Part shown: positions 9,304 to 17,318 of the stretch, one piece after another
Layout of the letters: each line of letters starts with the position of its first letter
Position numbering within the stretch: the first letter of the stretch is position 1
Source: Bin55 sp964572845
Lineage (GTDB): Bacteria; Pseudomonadota; Gammaproteobacteria; Pseudomonadales; Azotimanducaceae
Reading direction: 5' to 3'
Assembly (NCBI GenBank): GCA_964572845.1
Contig: CAZNFX010000011.1
Location: forward strand, 62,001-126,000
DNA length: 64,000 bases
The notes under the pieces: generated by a model
The model's database searches: none
Seen by the model: the letters and a program-made list of their open reading frames with translations, nothing else
What the model was told of the DNA's origin: nothing
Translations under genes and position numbers: made by a program

Positions 9304-11220
9304 TCATTGCGCAGCCACAACTACAAGCTCACCCTTTAGCGTTTCGGTTTGCTTGGGGAGACACAAGTCGTCCTTACATGTTTGAAATGTAACCTCTGCA
9401 GTGAACTCGTACGTTCCTGGCTCGGTGTTGTCCGTTGCGAACACTTGTCCAATGTCTACTGTCGGTCCGTTGAAGATGTCGTACATTCCCTTGAACTGAT
9501 GGACGGGTTGTTTCACATTTCCAACTTTCTCGATTTCCCCAGGAACTTTGAAACTAACCTTGGTCTCCGTCATCCCATGTTCTGAATTGCGACCAGTTGG
9601 CGCATAGATATACCAGCCATCTGCAATCGTAAAAGTTACTGAGACTTCAGCCTGTTCTTCGGCATCCATCTCTTTAGGGAGGTGCAGTTCGAGCGAAACA
9701 GGTGTGAACTTGGGCACTGTGTTTGCAACTTGCAGTAGCGGATCGAAGTCTTGAGGCGTAAGACCTGCACTTTCGGGACTTGTTGACGGTGTGGCGGGGT
9801 CCGTACCGAGCATGACATAGATCCGACCTTGGTGACGCATTGTTAGCCAGTGCCCCTTGTTTTCCTTGTAGAGTCTTCCGACGGTTTGTTCCCAGTAGTC
9901 GACATTCAGTTGAACCATTTCTTCGAGTTCTTCATCCGTTCCTGACCAGTTCTCACCGAATTGTTCACGTAGTCCTTCTGCAGTCGGACGTTCGCGAGGA
10001 GGGTACCGTCCTGGGTCTTTGCCAGCGGCCTCGACTTGGTTGACACTTTCCCACTCCCAAGACAGCTCGTCGGAGAATTCACCACCGTTTACAGTGGCTA
10101 CACTGGCACCAATGATGAGATCATGAACACCGTCGCCGTTCCAGTCGTCGACATACACGCGGGGGCCGCTACCCGGTAGTGCTTTACGACCATCCTTAGT
10201 TCGTAGCAAATCCACACCAGTATGGAACCGATGTCCTTTGTCGGTCTTGACTCCTTTGAAGAACATTACAGCTGGGTCATTGGGTTTCGTATAGCTACCA
10301 GTGACTAGCAAATCCAAGACTCCGTCATTGTCCCAGTCAACTACATAGGGTGAGGTCTTTATGTCTCCGCTTGGAGTGTACTCTCCTATTTGTTGAAGTA
10401 CTTCCCTCTCTTCAAGACTCAGTTCACGGACGACGAGAGGGTTGCCGTCCACGTCGAGCAGCAGTTGACGTTTACCGAACTTCGGACTCTTCGGAGTTCC
10501 GATGTTTTCGCTCATGCGTAGTCCACCCCCGCCTCCAAATATGAGGTCGTAGTCGCCGTCGTCGTCGAAGTCACCCATGGCCGCGGAGGAGTAGACCCAG
10601 TAGTCGAAGGTTTCGATCTCATCTTTTGGGGGCTCGTCTCTTCCCATAAAGGAACTCCAACTCGACGACGGGTCACCTTCTTGTGAGAGTTTGATTCCGG
10701 ACAGGAAGCCATCGGCACTACCTCTGAACCAAGTTACCTCTCCGGGGTGATATTGGCCGGTGATCATGTCGAGGTATCCATCGTCGTTGAGATCGTAGAA
10801 GTAAGGAGTGAAACCTATGCAACACCATTGTTCGACCTCCATGATCGTACCTTCAGTGTCTCGCGCCCACTCGAAATCTTCGCTGAAGATTGGATCGTTG
10901 TCAGTTCCGACATTCTTGTAGACTCGAAGTGTCGAACCATCCTTGCCCATTGGGAAAGACTCACCCGAGTTTGTCTCAAACTCACCTACTAGGAGGTCGC
11001 GTTTGCCATCGCCGTCCCAATCGAATAGGGCTGGAGCTGCCAGTCCGTGTTTTTCCGTCTTCACGGGCAACTTGCCGCCCATAACCAGAATTGGCGATTC
11101 TAGATCGGGTGCGCCTTCTATATCAGCACCCACAATCTCGGGGAAGCTCATTTCGTCGGCTACGACAGCGGACGCAAGAAATACGCACCAAACAAATGGT
11201 GAAACCCAGCAATTCCTCAT
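9304..11220 (-). CDS. Secreted FG-GAP/VCBS repeat protein with C-terminal DsbD-alpha-like domain
   Basis: Predicted exported protein (~639 residues). A signal peptide (MRNCWVSPFVWCVFLASAVVA) follows the ATG at 11220, which has a strong GGAAGG site; an ATG 28 codons upstream is in frame but has no such support. The middle carries five calcium-loop FG-GAP-type repeats with cores such as DWDGDGKRDLL, DLNDDGYLDMI, DFDDDGDYDLI, DWDNDGVLDLL and DWNGDGVHDLI, suggesting a beta-propeller. From about residue 503 the sequence changes to a DsbD N-terminal (alpha) type immunoglobulin-like domain ending with a cysteine pair, CKDDLC (~612-617), which in DsbD shuttles electrons to periplasmic partners. The joint presence of propeller and redox-like domain is unusual; partner and substrate are unknown. 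Confidence 0.85.
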   Translation of the reverse strand: MRNCWVSPFVWCVFLASAVVADEMSFPEIVGADIEGAPDLESPILVMGGKLPVKTEKHGLAAPALFDWDGDGKRDLLVGEFETNSGESFPMGKDGSTLRVYKNVGTDNDPIFSEDFEWARDTEGTIMEVEQWCCIGFTPYFYDLNDDGYLDMITGQYHPGEVTWFRGSADGFLSGIKLSQEGDPSSSWSSFMGRDEPPKDEIETFDYWVYSSAAMGDFDDDGDYDLIFGGGGGLRMSENIGTPKSPKFGKRQLLLDVDGNPLVVRELSLEEREVLQQIGEYTPSGDIKTSPYVVDWDNDGVLDLLVTGSYTKPNDPAVMFFKGVKTDKGHRFHTGVDLLRTKDGRKALPGSGPRVYVDDWNGDGVHDLIIGASVATVNGGEFSDELSWEWESVNQVEAAGKDPGRYPPRERPTAEGLREQFGENWSGTDEELEEMVQLNVDYWEQTVGRLYKENKGHWLTMRHQGRIYVMLGTDPATPSTSPESAGLTPQDFDPLLQVANTVPKFTPVSLELHLPKEMDAEEQAEVSVTFTIADGWYIYAPTGRNSEHGMTETKVSFKVPGEIEKVGNVKQPVHQFKGMYDIFNGPTVDIGQVFATDNTEPGTYEFTAEVTFQTCKDDLCLPKQTETLKGELVVVAAQ

Positions 11221-11587
11221 TGTTACCTTCCTGATATTGCTGCAGAAGTAACAGCAAATCAACTCTCCTTGACTAGGAGAATTATAGATTCTTATAGATC
11301 GCAAAACTCATGGTGATTGCCGGCGTAGACACCCCAAGAAGGTCTCTATAGCTCAGTCAAGATTCCCCAGCTTGAAGTTGAACGATTTAGGGCTCAAAAT
11401 CGAGAAACGTCACGGGCAATAGGTCAATTCCGGCTTGCACCACCTCCCAAGACAATTGGTGCAGCATTGCCATTCGCATTTGGCACCAACCCAATTACCA
11501 CTTTGCATTAAATCCGGTATAGTGAAAGTGGACACGCGACTCTTGCCACAATGCCAACTATGGCAATCCTTTGGAATACACAGCCGA
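11221..11587. other. Intergenic region upstream of the FG-GAP gene
   Basis: No gene seen. The strong GGAAGG ribosome-binding site for the leftward FG-GAP gene is at its left edge. TTGGTGC (11456-11462) and GCACCAA (11483-11489) form a 7-bp inverted repeat with a 20-base loop. No clear promoter hexamers were identified. Confidence 0.4.
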
Positions 11588-11597
11588 TCAGCGGCTG
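11581..11597 (-). terminator. Hairpin spanning the stop codon of the DUF4139 gene
   Basis: CAGCCG and CGGCTG arms (6 bp, perfect) flank a five-base loop; the TGA stop of the leftward gene lies within the loop and adjoining base. The downstream side on the minus strand reads TGTATT, a poor U-tract, while the plus-strand side reads GTTTTA. It may act as a weak or bidirectional terminator. Confidence 0.35.
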
Positions 11598-13234
11598 GTT
11601 TTACTCAGCATCGAATCTCTAGGATAGCTAATGGAATAGCGCTGCAGAATCTGCCAAGTCTCCCCTGAATCTAGCTGCTTCGTCCATGCAATACGTCCAG
11701 GACGGTCATCGATGTCACTCTTGGAAGGTGAAGTAGCATCACGATGCACATCGATCTTGATGTCCTCATGCCGAGCTACGGGGTAGTAGTCAAGCACTTC
11801 CAAGCTCGATCGAGTCGAGCCGTTGTTCTCGATGGTTACTAGGAAGTGAGTTTCTTCAACAGATCGGTTTCGAAATATTCCTTCGTCGCCCTTCATGCCG
11901 CCTTGGTTTTCCACCGCGACACTAATTCCTCTGTTGATTCCCAAAGGAATTACGACCTCAGAATTGGAATGTACGTGTTCCAGATGAGTTTCCCCAACGA
12001 AGCTCCCGTCAACAAAGCACTTTAAGCTTCCTAGAGGAAGCGGCAGGTCTCGGTCGTAGCTGAAGTAAGCCGCCAAATACCCAACATCGTCGTGTCTGGG
12101 GACTATCGTTGTCTTGGTATCGATGTCATCGAATGTGTAACTGCCCAGTCCTATGATGCCGTGCTGAGAACCGTCGTTGGCAACTGACTGTGGCAGCGCG
12201 GTCTTGTACTGTGTTGAGAATGGATACATTGTGGCAACGCTGTAGCGTTGGTCGAAAATGATGTCCCCAGTATCTGGGGTGCCTGGCAATCTTGATCCCG
12301 TTACAACCATTTCCTCGCGCCCATTCATAGCCATCTCAATACGAGGCTCACGAAGATCTACGAAGTGGCTGTATTGCCGAGGAGGTGCGGTTCTCCGATC
12401 GGGGCTTGCCGTGCTGAGAGTCAGAGAGACATCAATCCAAGGTTCCGGCGACTGCTGGAAAACAATTGCATCGTGTACGATCGCAAACGTCTGGGAAGAA
12501 CTATCCAGATAGGCATGGTATTTCGATTGCCAGCCAGCTCGTACAGAAAAATAGGACACGACGAATTCGGTCTTCTTTGCTTCGGTCGCCATAATGCCAA
12601 TGGAAAGTTCCACCGACCCCGATTCTTGTCCTCCAAGCTGATTTCTTTCACGCTCCAGCTGTCGGCGCATTGACCTGGCATCGTCGAGAGCTCTTCGCAC
12701 TTCACGACGCAAGTCGAAGGCCTCCGAGCTACTCTCTCGAATTAGTGTCAATGTGCTGCGAGTGTGATCTAAGTCTAGGGTGACACTATTGGACTCGGGG
12801 ACATCTCTGTGTGGATGCTGCTCCACAATCCCTTGCAGAAGCTCGATTTCCATAGCGACAGACGACAAGTCGTCATCATGTTTGGCAATTTCTTGATCGA
12901 GTTGGTCGATTTGCTCGTCGAGCTCTCTTACCCTGTTGGCATAGGCTTCGTCGTCGAAGACTGCTTTGTATTTTGTATCGATAATTCGTACATGGCTACT
13001 TGACCCAAGCGCACGAACGTCAAAATCGTCCGCCGTGGTTGGTAGACCTTGAACGACGACGCGGTGATTACCAACTGGTACATCAACGGTGAACTGCCTG
13101 ATTATGTCTGCGCCTTGCGGGTAGACATGCACGTCCGAGATTTCTGGACTTACAACGGTATTAGCCATAAGTGAGCTACTCAATGCAAACGCGCTAATTG
13201 CAAGGATTGCGAGTCTGGTCGTTTTTCCATTCAT
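11588..13234 (-). CDS. DUF4140/DUF4139 (mucoidy inhibitor MuiA-like) exported protein
   Basis: Exported protein of about 549 residues from a family of unknown biochemical role. A signal peptide (MNGKTTRLAILAISAFALSSS, cleaved near SLMA) follows the ATG at 13234, supported by GGAG eight bases upstream; a further upstream ATG lacks this. Residues ~28-120 match the N-terminal DUF4140 type (VYPQGADIIRQ, GNHRVVVQGLP). A helical, probably coiled-coil stretch follows to ~200, then the DUF4139 beta-rich domain (FVVSYFSVRAGWQSKYHAYLD and later repeats) to the C-terminus. It is divergent from the Liv-type operon. No enzymatic motif is visible. Confidence 0.85.
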   Translation of the reverse strand: MNGKTTRLAILAISAFALSSSLMANTVVSPEISDVHVYPQGADIIRQFTVDVPVGNHRVVVQGLPTTADDFDVRALGSSSHVRIIDTKYKAVFDDEAYANRVRELDEQIDQLDQEIAKHDDDLSSVAMEIELLQGIVEQHPHRDVPESNSVTLDLDHTRSTLTLIRESSSEAFDLRREVRRALDDARSMRRQLERERNQLGGQESGSVELSIGIMATEAKKTEFVVSYFSVRAGWQSKYHAYLDSSSQTFAIVHDAIVFQQSPEPWIDVSLTLSTASPDRRTAPPRQYSHFVDLREPRIEMAMNGREEMVVTGSRLPGTPDTGDIIFDQRYSVATMYPFSTQYKTALPQSVANDGSQHGIIGLGSYTFDDIDTKTTIVPRHDDVGYLAAYFSYDRDLPLPLGSLKCFVDGSFVGETHLEHVHSNSEVVIPLGINRGISVAVENQGGMKGDEGIFRNRSVEETHFLVTIENNGSTRSSLEVLDYYPVARHEDIKIDVHRDATSPSKSDIDDRPGRIAWTKQLDSGETWQILQRYSISYPRDSMLSKTSR

Positions 13235-13835
13235 TTCCGTTACTCCACGTTCGGATGAGTGTTGGATTGCCATTAACTCATCGGTATGCCGTGTGTTCTA
13301 CAAAGGCGACCTAGTCAGGTAGCGAGATACCATCGCTTGGTTGCGAATTTCACAGAGAACAATACTGATGTATAGCGGCTTATCCAAAGTATGAATATTT
13401 GACCATGAAGCTGGACGAGTTTCACGATCTGCTAGAAAACTGTTTTGTGAACCGTAGCGAAACAGGTGGGCGGTGATGGACAATGACTTTCCTGAACGAT
13501 TTAAGCAAGACAACCATGCGTTGCTATCCAAGCACGATGTGTTTCCGTTTACCACTCAGGCTGGACTTGCAACAGCAAGTCAAAATCTGTTCGTCACAAC
13601 GTAAAGTAGCAGCGTGAAGGTCCTAGACCTTGAGCTGCAAATCGGTTGCAGCGCGACGGCTTTCGGCTTGTTCTTCCAGCTACCTCGTTTCCTATAATTC
13701 GATCTACTTGCCGTTACAGGTAGTGATCCTATTTCGCCATCTTCTCTATATTGCTTCTGCTATTGCGTGCCAGCGCAGAAAAAGAAGAGGCGGACTGTTC
13801 TCTATAGTTCTCTATTGAGCGCATTGGCTCTCTGA
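13235..13835. other. Divergent intergenic region upstream of the Liv-type operon
   Basis: No convincing gene in about 600 bases. It separates the leftward DUF4139 gene from the rightward transport operon, so it should carry both promoters. Its right half holds three short perfect inverted repeats in a row (13564-13652), listed separately. The final ~100 bases before the operon are T-rich and include short pyrimidine runs, with no clear Shine-Dalgarno before the first ATG. Confidence 0.4.
13564..13652. repeat. Three consecutive short inverted repeats upstream of the Liv-type operon
   Basis: GACTTGC/GCAAGTC (13564-13581, loop AACA), AAGGTC/GACCTT (13617-13631, loop CTA) and GCTGCAA/TTGCAGC (13634-13652, loop ATCGG) are all perfect. 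None is followed by a U-tract, so simple termination is unlikely. They could be operator sites or a structured leader about 180-270 bases before the first permease gene. Confidence 0.5.
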
Positions 13836-14708
13836 ATGGACACCATCCTACAACTCTTGCTAAAGGGCATTTCGCAAGGTTGCGTATACGGACTCATTGC
13901 ATTGGGATTCGTCCTGATCTACAAAGCGACCGAAATGATCAATTTCGCCCAAGGCGAACTCATGATGATCGGTGCATTGATCGCGGTGACCTTTACGCAA
14001 TACCTGCAATGGAATTACTTTGTAGCCGTCGTATTGACAGTCTTGGCCACGGGATTCCTTGGCTTGCTGCTAGAAAGGTCGCTGCTGCGTCGCATGATTG
14101 GAGAACCGCCGTTTGCGGTTCTCATGGTTACCATCGGTCTTGGGTTTGTGTTGCGTGCCGTTGCCGGGATGATTTGGGGGCATGACCCGCAGGAGTTGCG
14201 AACTCCATATTCCGATGTCGTCGTACACATGGGTGACATCGTTGTAGGTGTCTCAAATCTTGTTGTGATTGGTGGAACCATCGCACTCTGTGTTGCGCTG
14301 TTCCTTTTCTTTCGATTCACTCGCATTGGGATAGCAATGCAGGCATCTTCGCAGAACCAACTCGCGGCTTTCTACGTAGGCATCCCCGTCAAGCGCATTG
14401 TTGCGTTGACGTGGGCGCTTTCAGCAGGAATTGCTGCAATCGCAGGAATCTTGTTTGCACCGCTTACGGCGATTACTCCCAACATTGGATTCTCTGGGAT
14501 TAAAGCTTTCGCGGCTGCAATAGTCGGAGGATTCGGAAGTCTGCCGGGTGCAATCATTGGAGGGCTTTCAATCGGCATCATAGAGCAATTCATGCAATAC
14601 CAATTCGGGAAGGGACTCGGTGACACCAGTGCGTACATCTTGCTGTTGCTCATGCTGCTTATACGACCATCCGGCTTGATAGCCACCATGCAAAAGAAGA
14701 AAGTCTGA
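13836..14708 (+). CDS. Branched-chain amino acid-type ABC transporter permease (LivH-like)
   Basis: Inner-membrane permease of a high-affinity uptake system. The 290 residues form about eight hydrophobic segments, with the family's N-terminal signature GISQGCVYGLIALGFVLIYK followed by MINFAQGELMMIGA, and a conserved GGFGSLPGAIIGG loop near residue 235. It is the first gene of a six-gene operon and its TGA overlaps the next ATG by one base. The substrate need not be an amino acid: the operon also encodes an acyl-CoA synthetase, so a carboxylic acid is more likely (inference). Confidence 0.93.
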   Translation: MDTILQLLLKGISQGCVYGLIALGFVLIYKATEMINFAQGELMMIGALIAVTFTQYLQWNYFVAVVLTVLATGFLGLLLERSLLRRMIGEPPFAVLMVTIGLGFVLRAVAGMIWGHDPQELRTPYSDVVVHMGDIVVGVSNLVVIGGTIALCVALFLFFRFTRIGIAMQASSQNQLAAFYVGIPVKRIVALTWALSAGIAAIAGILFAPLTAITPNIGFSGIKAFAAAIVGGFGSLPGAIIGGLSIGIIEQFMQYQFGKGLGDTSAYILLLLMLLIRPSGLIATMQKKKV

Positions 14709-15784
14709 TGCGATTCGTCCTCAAAACCAACTATGGTCGCGATATAGACATCTTCAAACATCGCACACACGCCATCTGGTACATCGTCCTCGTTGGACTC
14801 TTGATTGTGGCCCCGCTTTTCCTGGACATCTTCTACGAAAAGCAGCTGACGGAGCTCTTCATATGGGCAATCGCAGGAGCTGGCTTGATGTTGTTGGTGG
14901 GCTACACCGGCTTGGTTAGCTTGGGGCACGTAGCCTTCATGGCATTGGGGGCGTATATCCACGCCATACTCTACTCTCGCGGCTGGCCCCTTGCTCTAAG
15001 CATTCCCGCATCTGCAGTCATGACGGGTGGGATTGGCGTCTTGATTGGTGTCGCATCACTGCGAATGACCGGTATTTACCTTGCTATTGCTACCTTGGCG
15101 TTTGCCATGATCGTAGAGAAGGTGCTGGCACATTGGCCTGCATTGACGGGTGGCCATTCGGGGTTCCGCGTCGACGACCCCAATTTGTTTGGGCTTTCAT
15201 TGGATTCCGCCACAGCCTATTACTACACATGTCTGACGGTGTTGCTTTTCGTGTTTCTCGCCGTGATCAATCTGCTTAGGTCGCCAACGGGAAGATCGTT
15301 CATAGCTGTCCGGGACTCCGAGATCTCCGCACAAGCTCTTGGAGTCAGTCTCTTGAGGACAAAGACGCTAGCGTTTGCTCTGTCGGCTGCTCTGACAGGT
15401 CTAGCGGGCGCACTCTACGCACACCGCATAGGGTTCTTGTTTCCAGACGCATTTACGATCATGACCTCGATCATGCTGTTGATGCTAGTGGTAGTTGGCG
15501 GCTTGGGGTCCCTTCATGGCGTTGTATTTGGTGCATTCTTCATCACCATCGTGCCTCAAATCATCGCGATCGTACGGGATTGGCTTCCTGCAGAACTTGC
15601 TCAACGTGGCGGGCTGGAGCCGCTTATATTCGGAGGGGTGCTAATTCTGTTCCTCATGTTCGAGCCACTCGGCTTCTACGGAAGGTGGGTAAAGATAAGA
15701 CTGTTCTTCAGCCAATTTCCTCTCTATCGTCGGAAGACCTTTCTACGTCAGAAATCCTATCTAAAGACTGAAAGGGTCCATTGA
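14708..15784 (+). CDS. Branched-chain amino acid-type ABC transporter permease (LivM-like)
   Basis: Second inner-membrane permease, 358 residues, pairing with the LivH-like protein. Family marks include AGLMLLVGYTGLVSLGHVAFM, the stretch MTGIYLAIATLAFAMI and the loop GGLGSLHGVVFGAFF. About nine to ten hydrophobic segments are present; an N-terminal polar stretch of ~15 residues precedes the first, and a basic tail of ~30 residues follows the last. Start and previous stop overlap (TGATG), indicating translational coupling. The ATPase gene begins five bases downstream. Confidence 0.93.
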   Translation: MRFVLKTNYGRDIDIFKHRTHAIWYIVLVGLLIVAPLFLDIFYEKQLTELFIWAIAGAGLMLLVGYTGLVSLGHVAFMALGAYIHAILYSRGWPLALSIPASAVMTGGIGVLIGVASLRMTGIYLAIATLAFAMIVEKVLAHWPALTGGHSGFRVDDPNLFGLSLDSATAYYYTCLTVLLFVFLAVINLLRSPTGRSFIAVRDSEISAQALGVSLLRTKTLAFALSAALTGLAGALYAHRIGFLFPDAFTIMTSIMLLMLVVVGGLGSLHGVVFGAFFITIVPQIIAIVRDWLPAELAQRGGLEPLIFGGVLILFLMFEPLGFYGRWVKIRLFFSQFPLYRRKTFLRQKSYLKTERVH

Positions 15785-15788
15785 ACAA

Positions 15789-16541
15789 ATGCTTGAAACC
15801 AAAGGCATTTCAGTGAGTTTTGGTGGAGTCCATGCAATTCAGGACTTGTCGTTCCAAGTCGAGGAAGGTGAAATATTCAGCATCATGGGCCCTAACGGCG
15901 CGGGCAAAACCACCGTGTTTAACCTGATTAGCCGGTTCTACGACGTAGACGAGGGACGGATCGCGTTTGAAGGCGAAGACATCACAAACGTTCCGCCGCA
16001 TGCGATCGCACGCAGAGGCATTGCACGCACGTTTCAAAATGTCGAGCTGTTCGATCACGAAACTGTATTGAAGAACCTCCTTATTGCGCAACACATTCAT
16101 CGCAAGACTTCGGTGCTTACGGAGTTCCTGTTTACGCCGAAGGTCCGCAAGCAGGAAATCACATTCCGCAAAAAAGCGGAGGACGTCATCGACTTGTTGC
16201 ACCTGCAAAACTATCGTGAGAAGACCGTGGACTCCTTGCCATTCGGCATTCGCAAGATTGTGGAAATCGGCCGTGCGCTCTGCATGGATCCGAAACTGCT
16301 GCTGCTAGACGAACCTTCCTCAGGACTCAATCCAGAAGAATCTGAAGATCTGTCGTTTTGGATTGAAGACATCAATGAAGATTTGGGCATTACGATCCTG
16401 ATGGTGGAGCACGACATGAACTTGATAGGTCAGGTTTCAAATCGAGTCCTAGCGATGGCCGATGGCAGACAGTTAACCATTGGTGAACCCGAGGAAGTAC
16501 GTGTGCATCCCGATGTTGTGGACGCATACCTAGGTACGTAG
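15789..16541 (+). CDS. ABC transporter ATP-binding protein (LivG-like)
   Basis: Cytoplasmic ATPase energising the Liv-type importer, 250 residues. Walker A is GPNGAGKTT (~34-42) and Walker B LLLLDEPSSGL. The ABC signature region is atypical: where LSxGxQ is expected the sequence reads DSLPFGIRKIVEIGRA, as in the LivG subgroup with LPYGxQR-type signatures, but here with I in place of Q. The family-specific GIARTFQNVELF follows the first half. It is codirectional with, and closely spaced to, both the permease and second ATPase genes. Confidence 0.92.
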   Translation: MLETKGISVSFGGVHAIQDLSFQVEEGEIFSIMGPNGAGKTTVFNLISRFYDVDEGRIAFEGEDITNVPPHAIARRGIARTFQNVELFDHETVLKNLLIAQHIHRKTSVLTEFLFTPKVRKQEITFRKKAEDVIDLLHLQNYREKTVDSLPFGIRKIVEIGRALCMDPKLLLLDEPSSGLNPEESEDLSFWIEDINEDLGITILMVEHDMNLIGQVSNRVLAMADGRQLTIGEPEEVRVHPDVVDAYLGT

Positions 16542-16547
16542 GCCGAA

Positions 16548-17318
16548 ATGGACGAAAACCTACTTGAGGTGCGAAACGTCGAGACTTACTACGGCCCGAT
16601 TGTTGCAATTCGTGGTGTTTCACTGTCGGTCAAAGGTGGCTCAATCGTTACGGTTTTGGGCGCTAACGGAGCCGGAAAGACAACCGTGCTTAAGACGATA
16701 TCGGGTGCCATGTCGCCCCAAAAGGGAAGTGTCCGCTTCAAAGGCAGTGAAATAACTAGCCAAGAACCCGATCGAGTTGCTCGAATGGGAATCGGACACG
16801 TCCCGGAAGGGAGAGAAATCTTCCCCTTCTTGTCCACAGAAGAGAATCTCATGATGGGTGCGTTCACCCGTCGCGGCCAATCCATTCAATCAGATCTCGA
16901 GCTCATTTACGCGTACTTTCCACAGTTGCTGGAGAACCGCAAGCTTGCTGCCGGCTACCTATCGGGTGGACAACAGCAAATGCTGGCGATCGGTCGTGCA
17001 TTGATGCTCTCACCCACACTCATGCTCCTCGACGAACCATCGCTGGGACTCTCGCCCAAGCTAGTTCACGAGATTGCCGAAATCATTCGCACAATCAACG
17101 CCGACCAGGGAGTTTCCGTGCTATTGGTTGAGCAGAACGCCAAAATGGCGCTCGAATTGTCGGACTACGGCTACATCATGGAGAACGGCAGAGTCGTCAT
17201 GGAGGACACTTGCGATAGGTTGTCCAACGCCACCGACGTGCAGGAGTTCTACTTGGGTATGAAAGACAAAGGAGTTCGTGGGCAACGTCGCTGGAAACAG
17301 AGGAAGACGTGGCGATGA
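16548..17318 (+). CDS. ABC transporter ATP-binding protein (LivF-like)
   Basis: Second ATPase of the importer, 256 residues. Walker A is GANGAGKTT, the signature LSGGQQQML, and Walker B LMLLDEPSLGL, followed by the LivF-type VLLVEQNAKMAL. The LivF hallmark GHVPEGREIFPFL is present at about residue 84. The C-terminus extends about 20 basic residues past the usual family end (MKDKGVRGQRRWKQRKTWR). Its TGA overlaps the ATG of the acyl-CoA synthetase gene in an ATGA arrangement, tying transport to substrate activation. Confidence 0.93.
   Translation: MDENLLEVRNVETYYGPIVAIRGVSLSVKGGSIVTVLGANGAGKTTVLKTISGAMSPQKGSVRFKGSEITSQEPDRVARMGIGHVPEGREIFPFLSTEENLMMGAFTRRGQSIQSDLELIYAYFPQLLENRKLAAGYLSGGQQQMLAIGRALMLSPTLMLLDEPSLGLSPKLVHEIAEIIRTINADQGVSVLLVEQNAKMALELSDYGYIMENGRVVMEDTCDRLSNATDVQEFYLGMKDKGVRGQRRWKQRKTWR

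Noticed and set aside
13298..13555. 85-codon leftward open frame before the Liv-type operon
   Set aside because: No Shine-Dalgarno, no hydrophobic or conserved features, and it lies in a divergent promoter region.
14372..14962. 196-codon leftward frame within the permease genes
   Set aside because: Antisense shadow of two well-supported permease genes.
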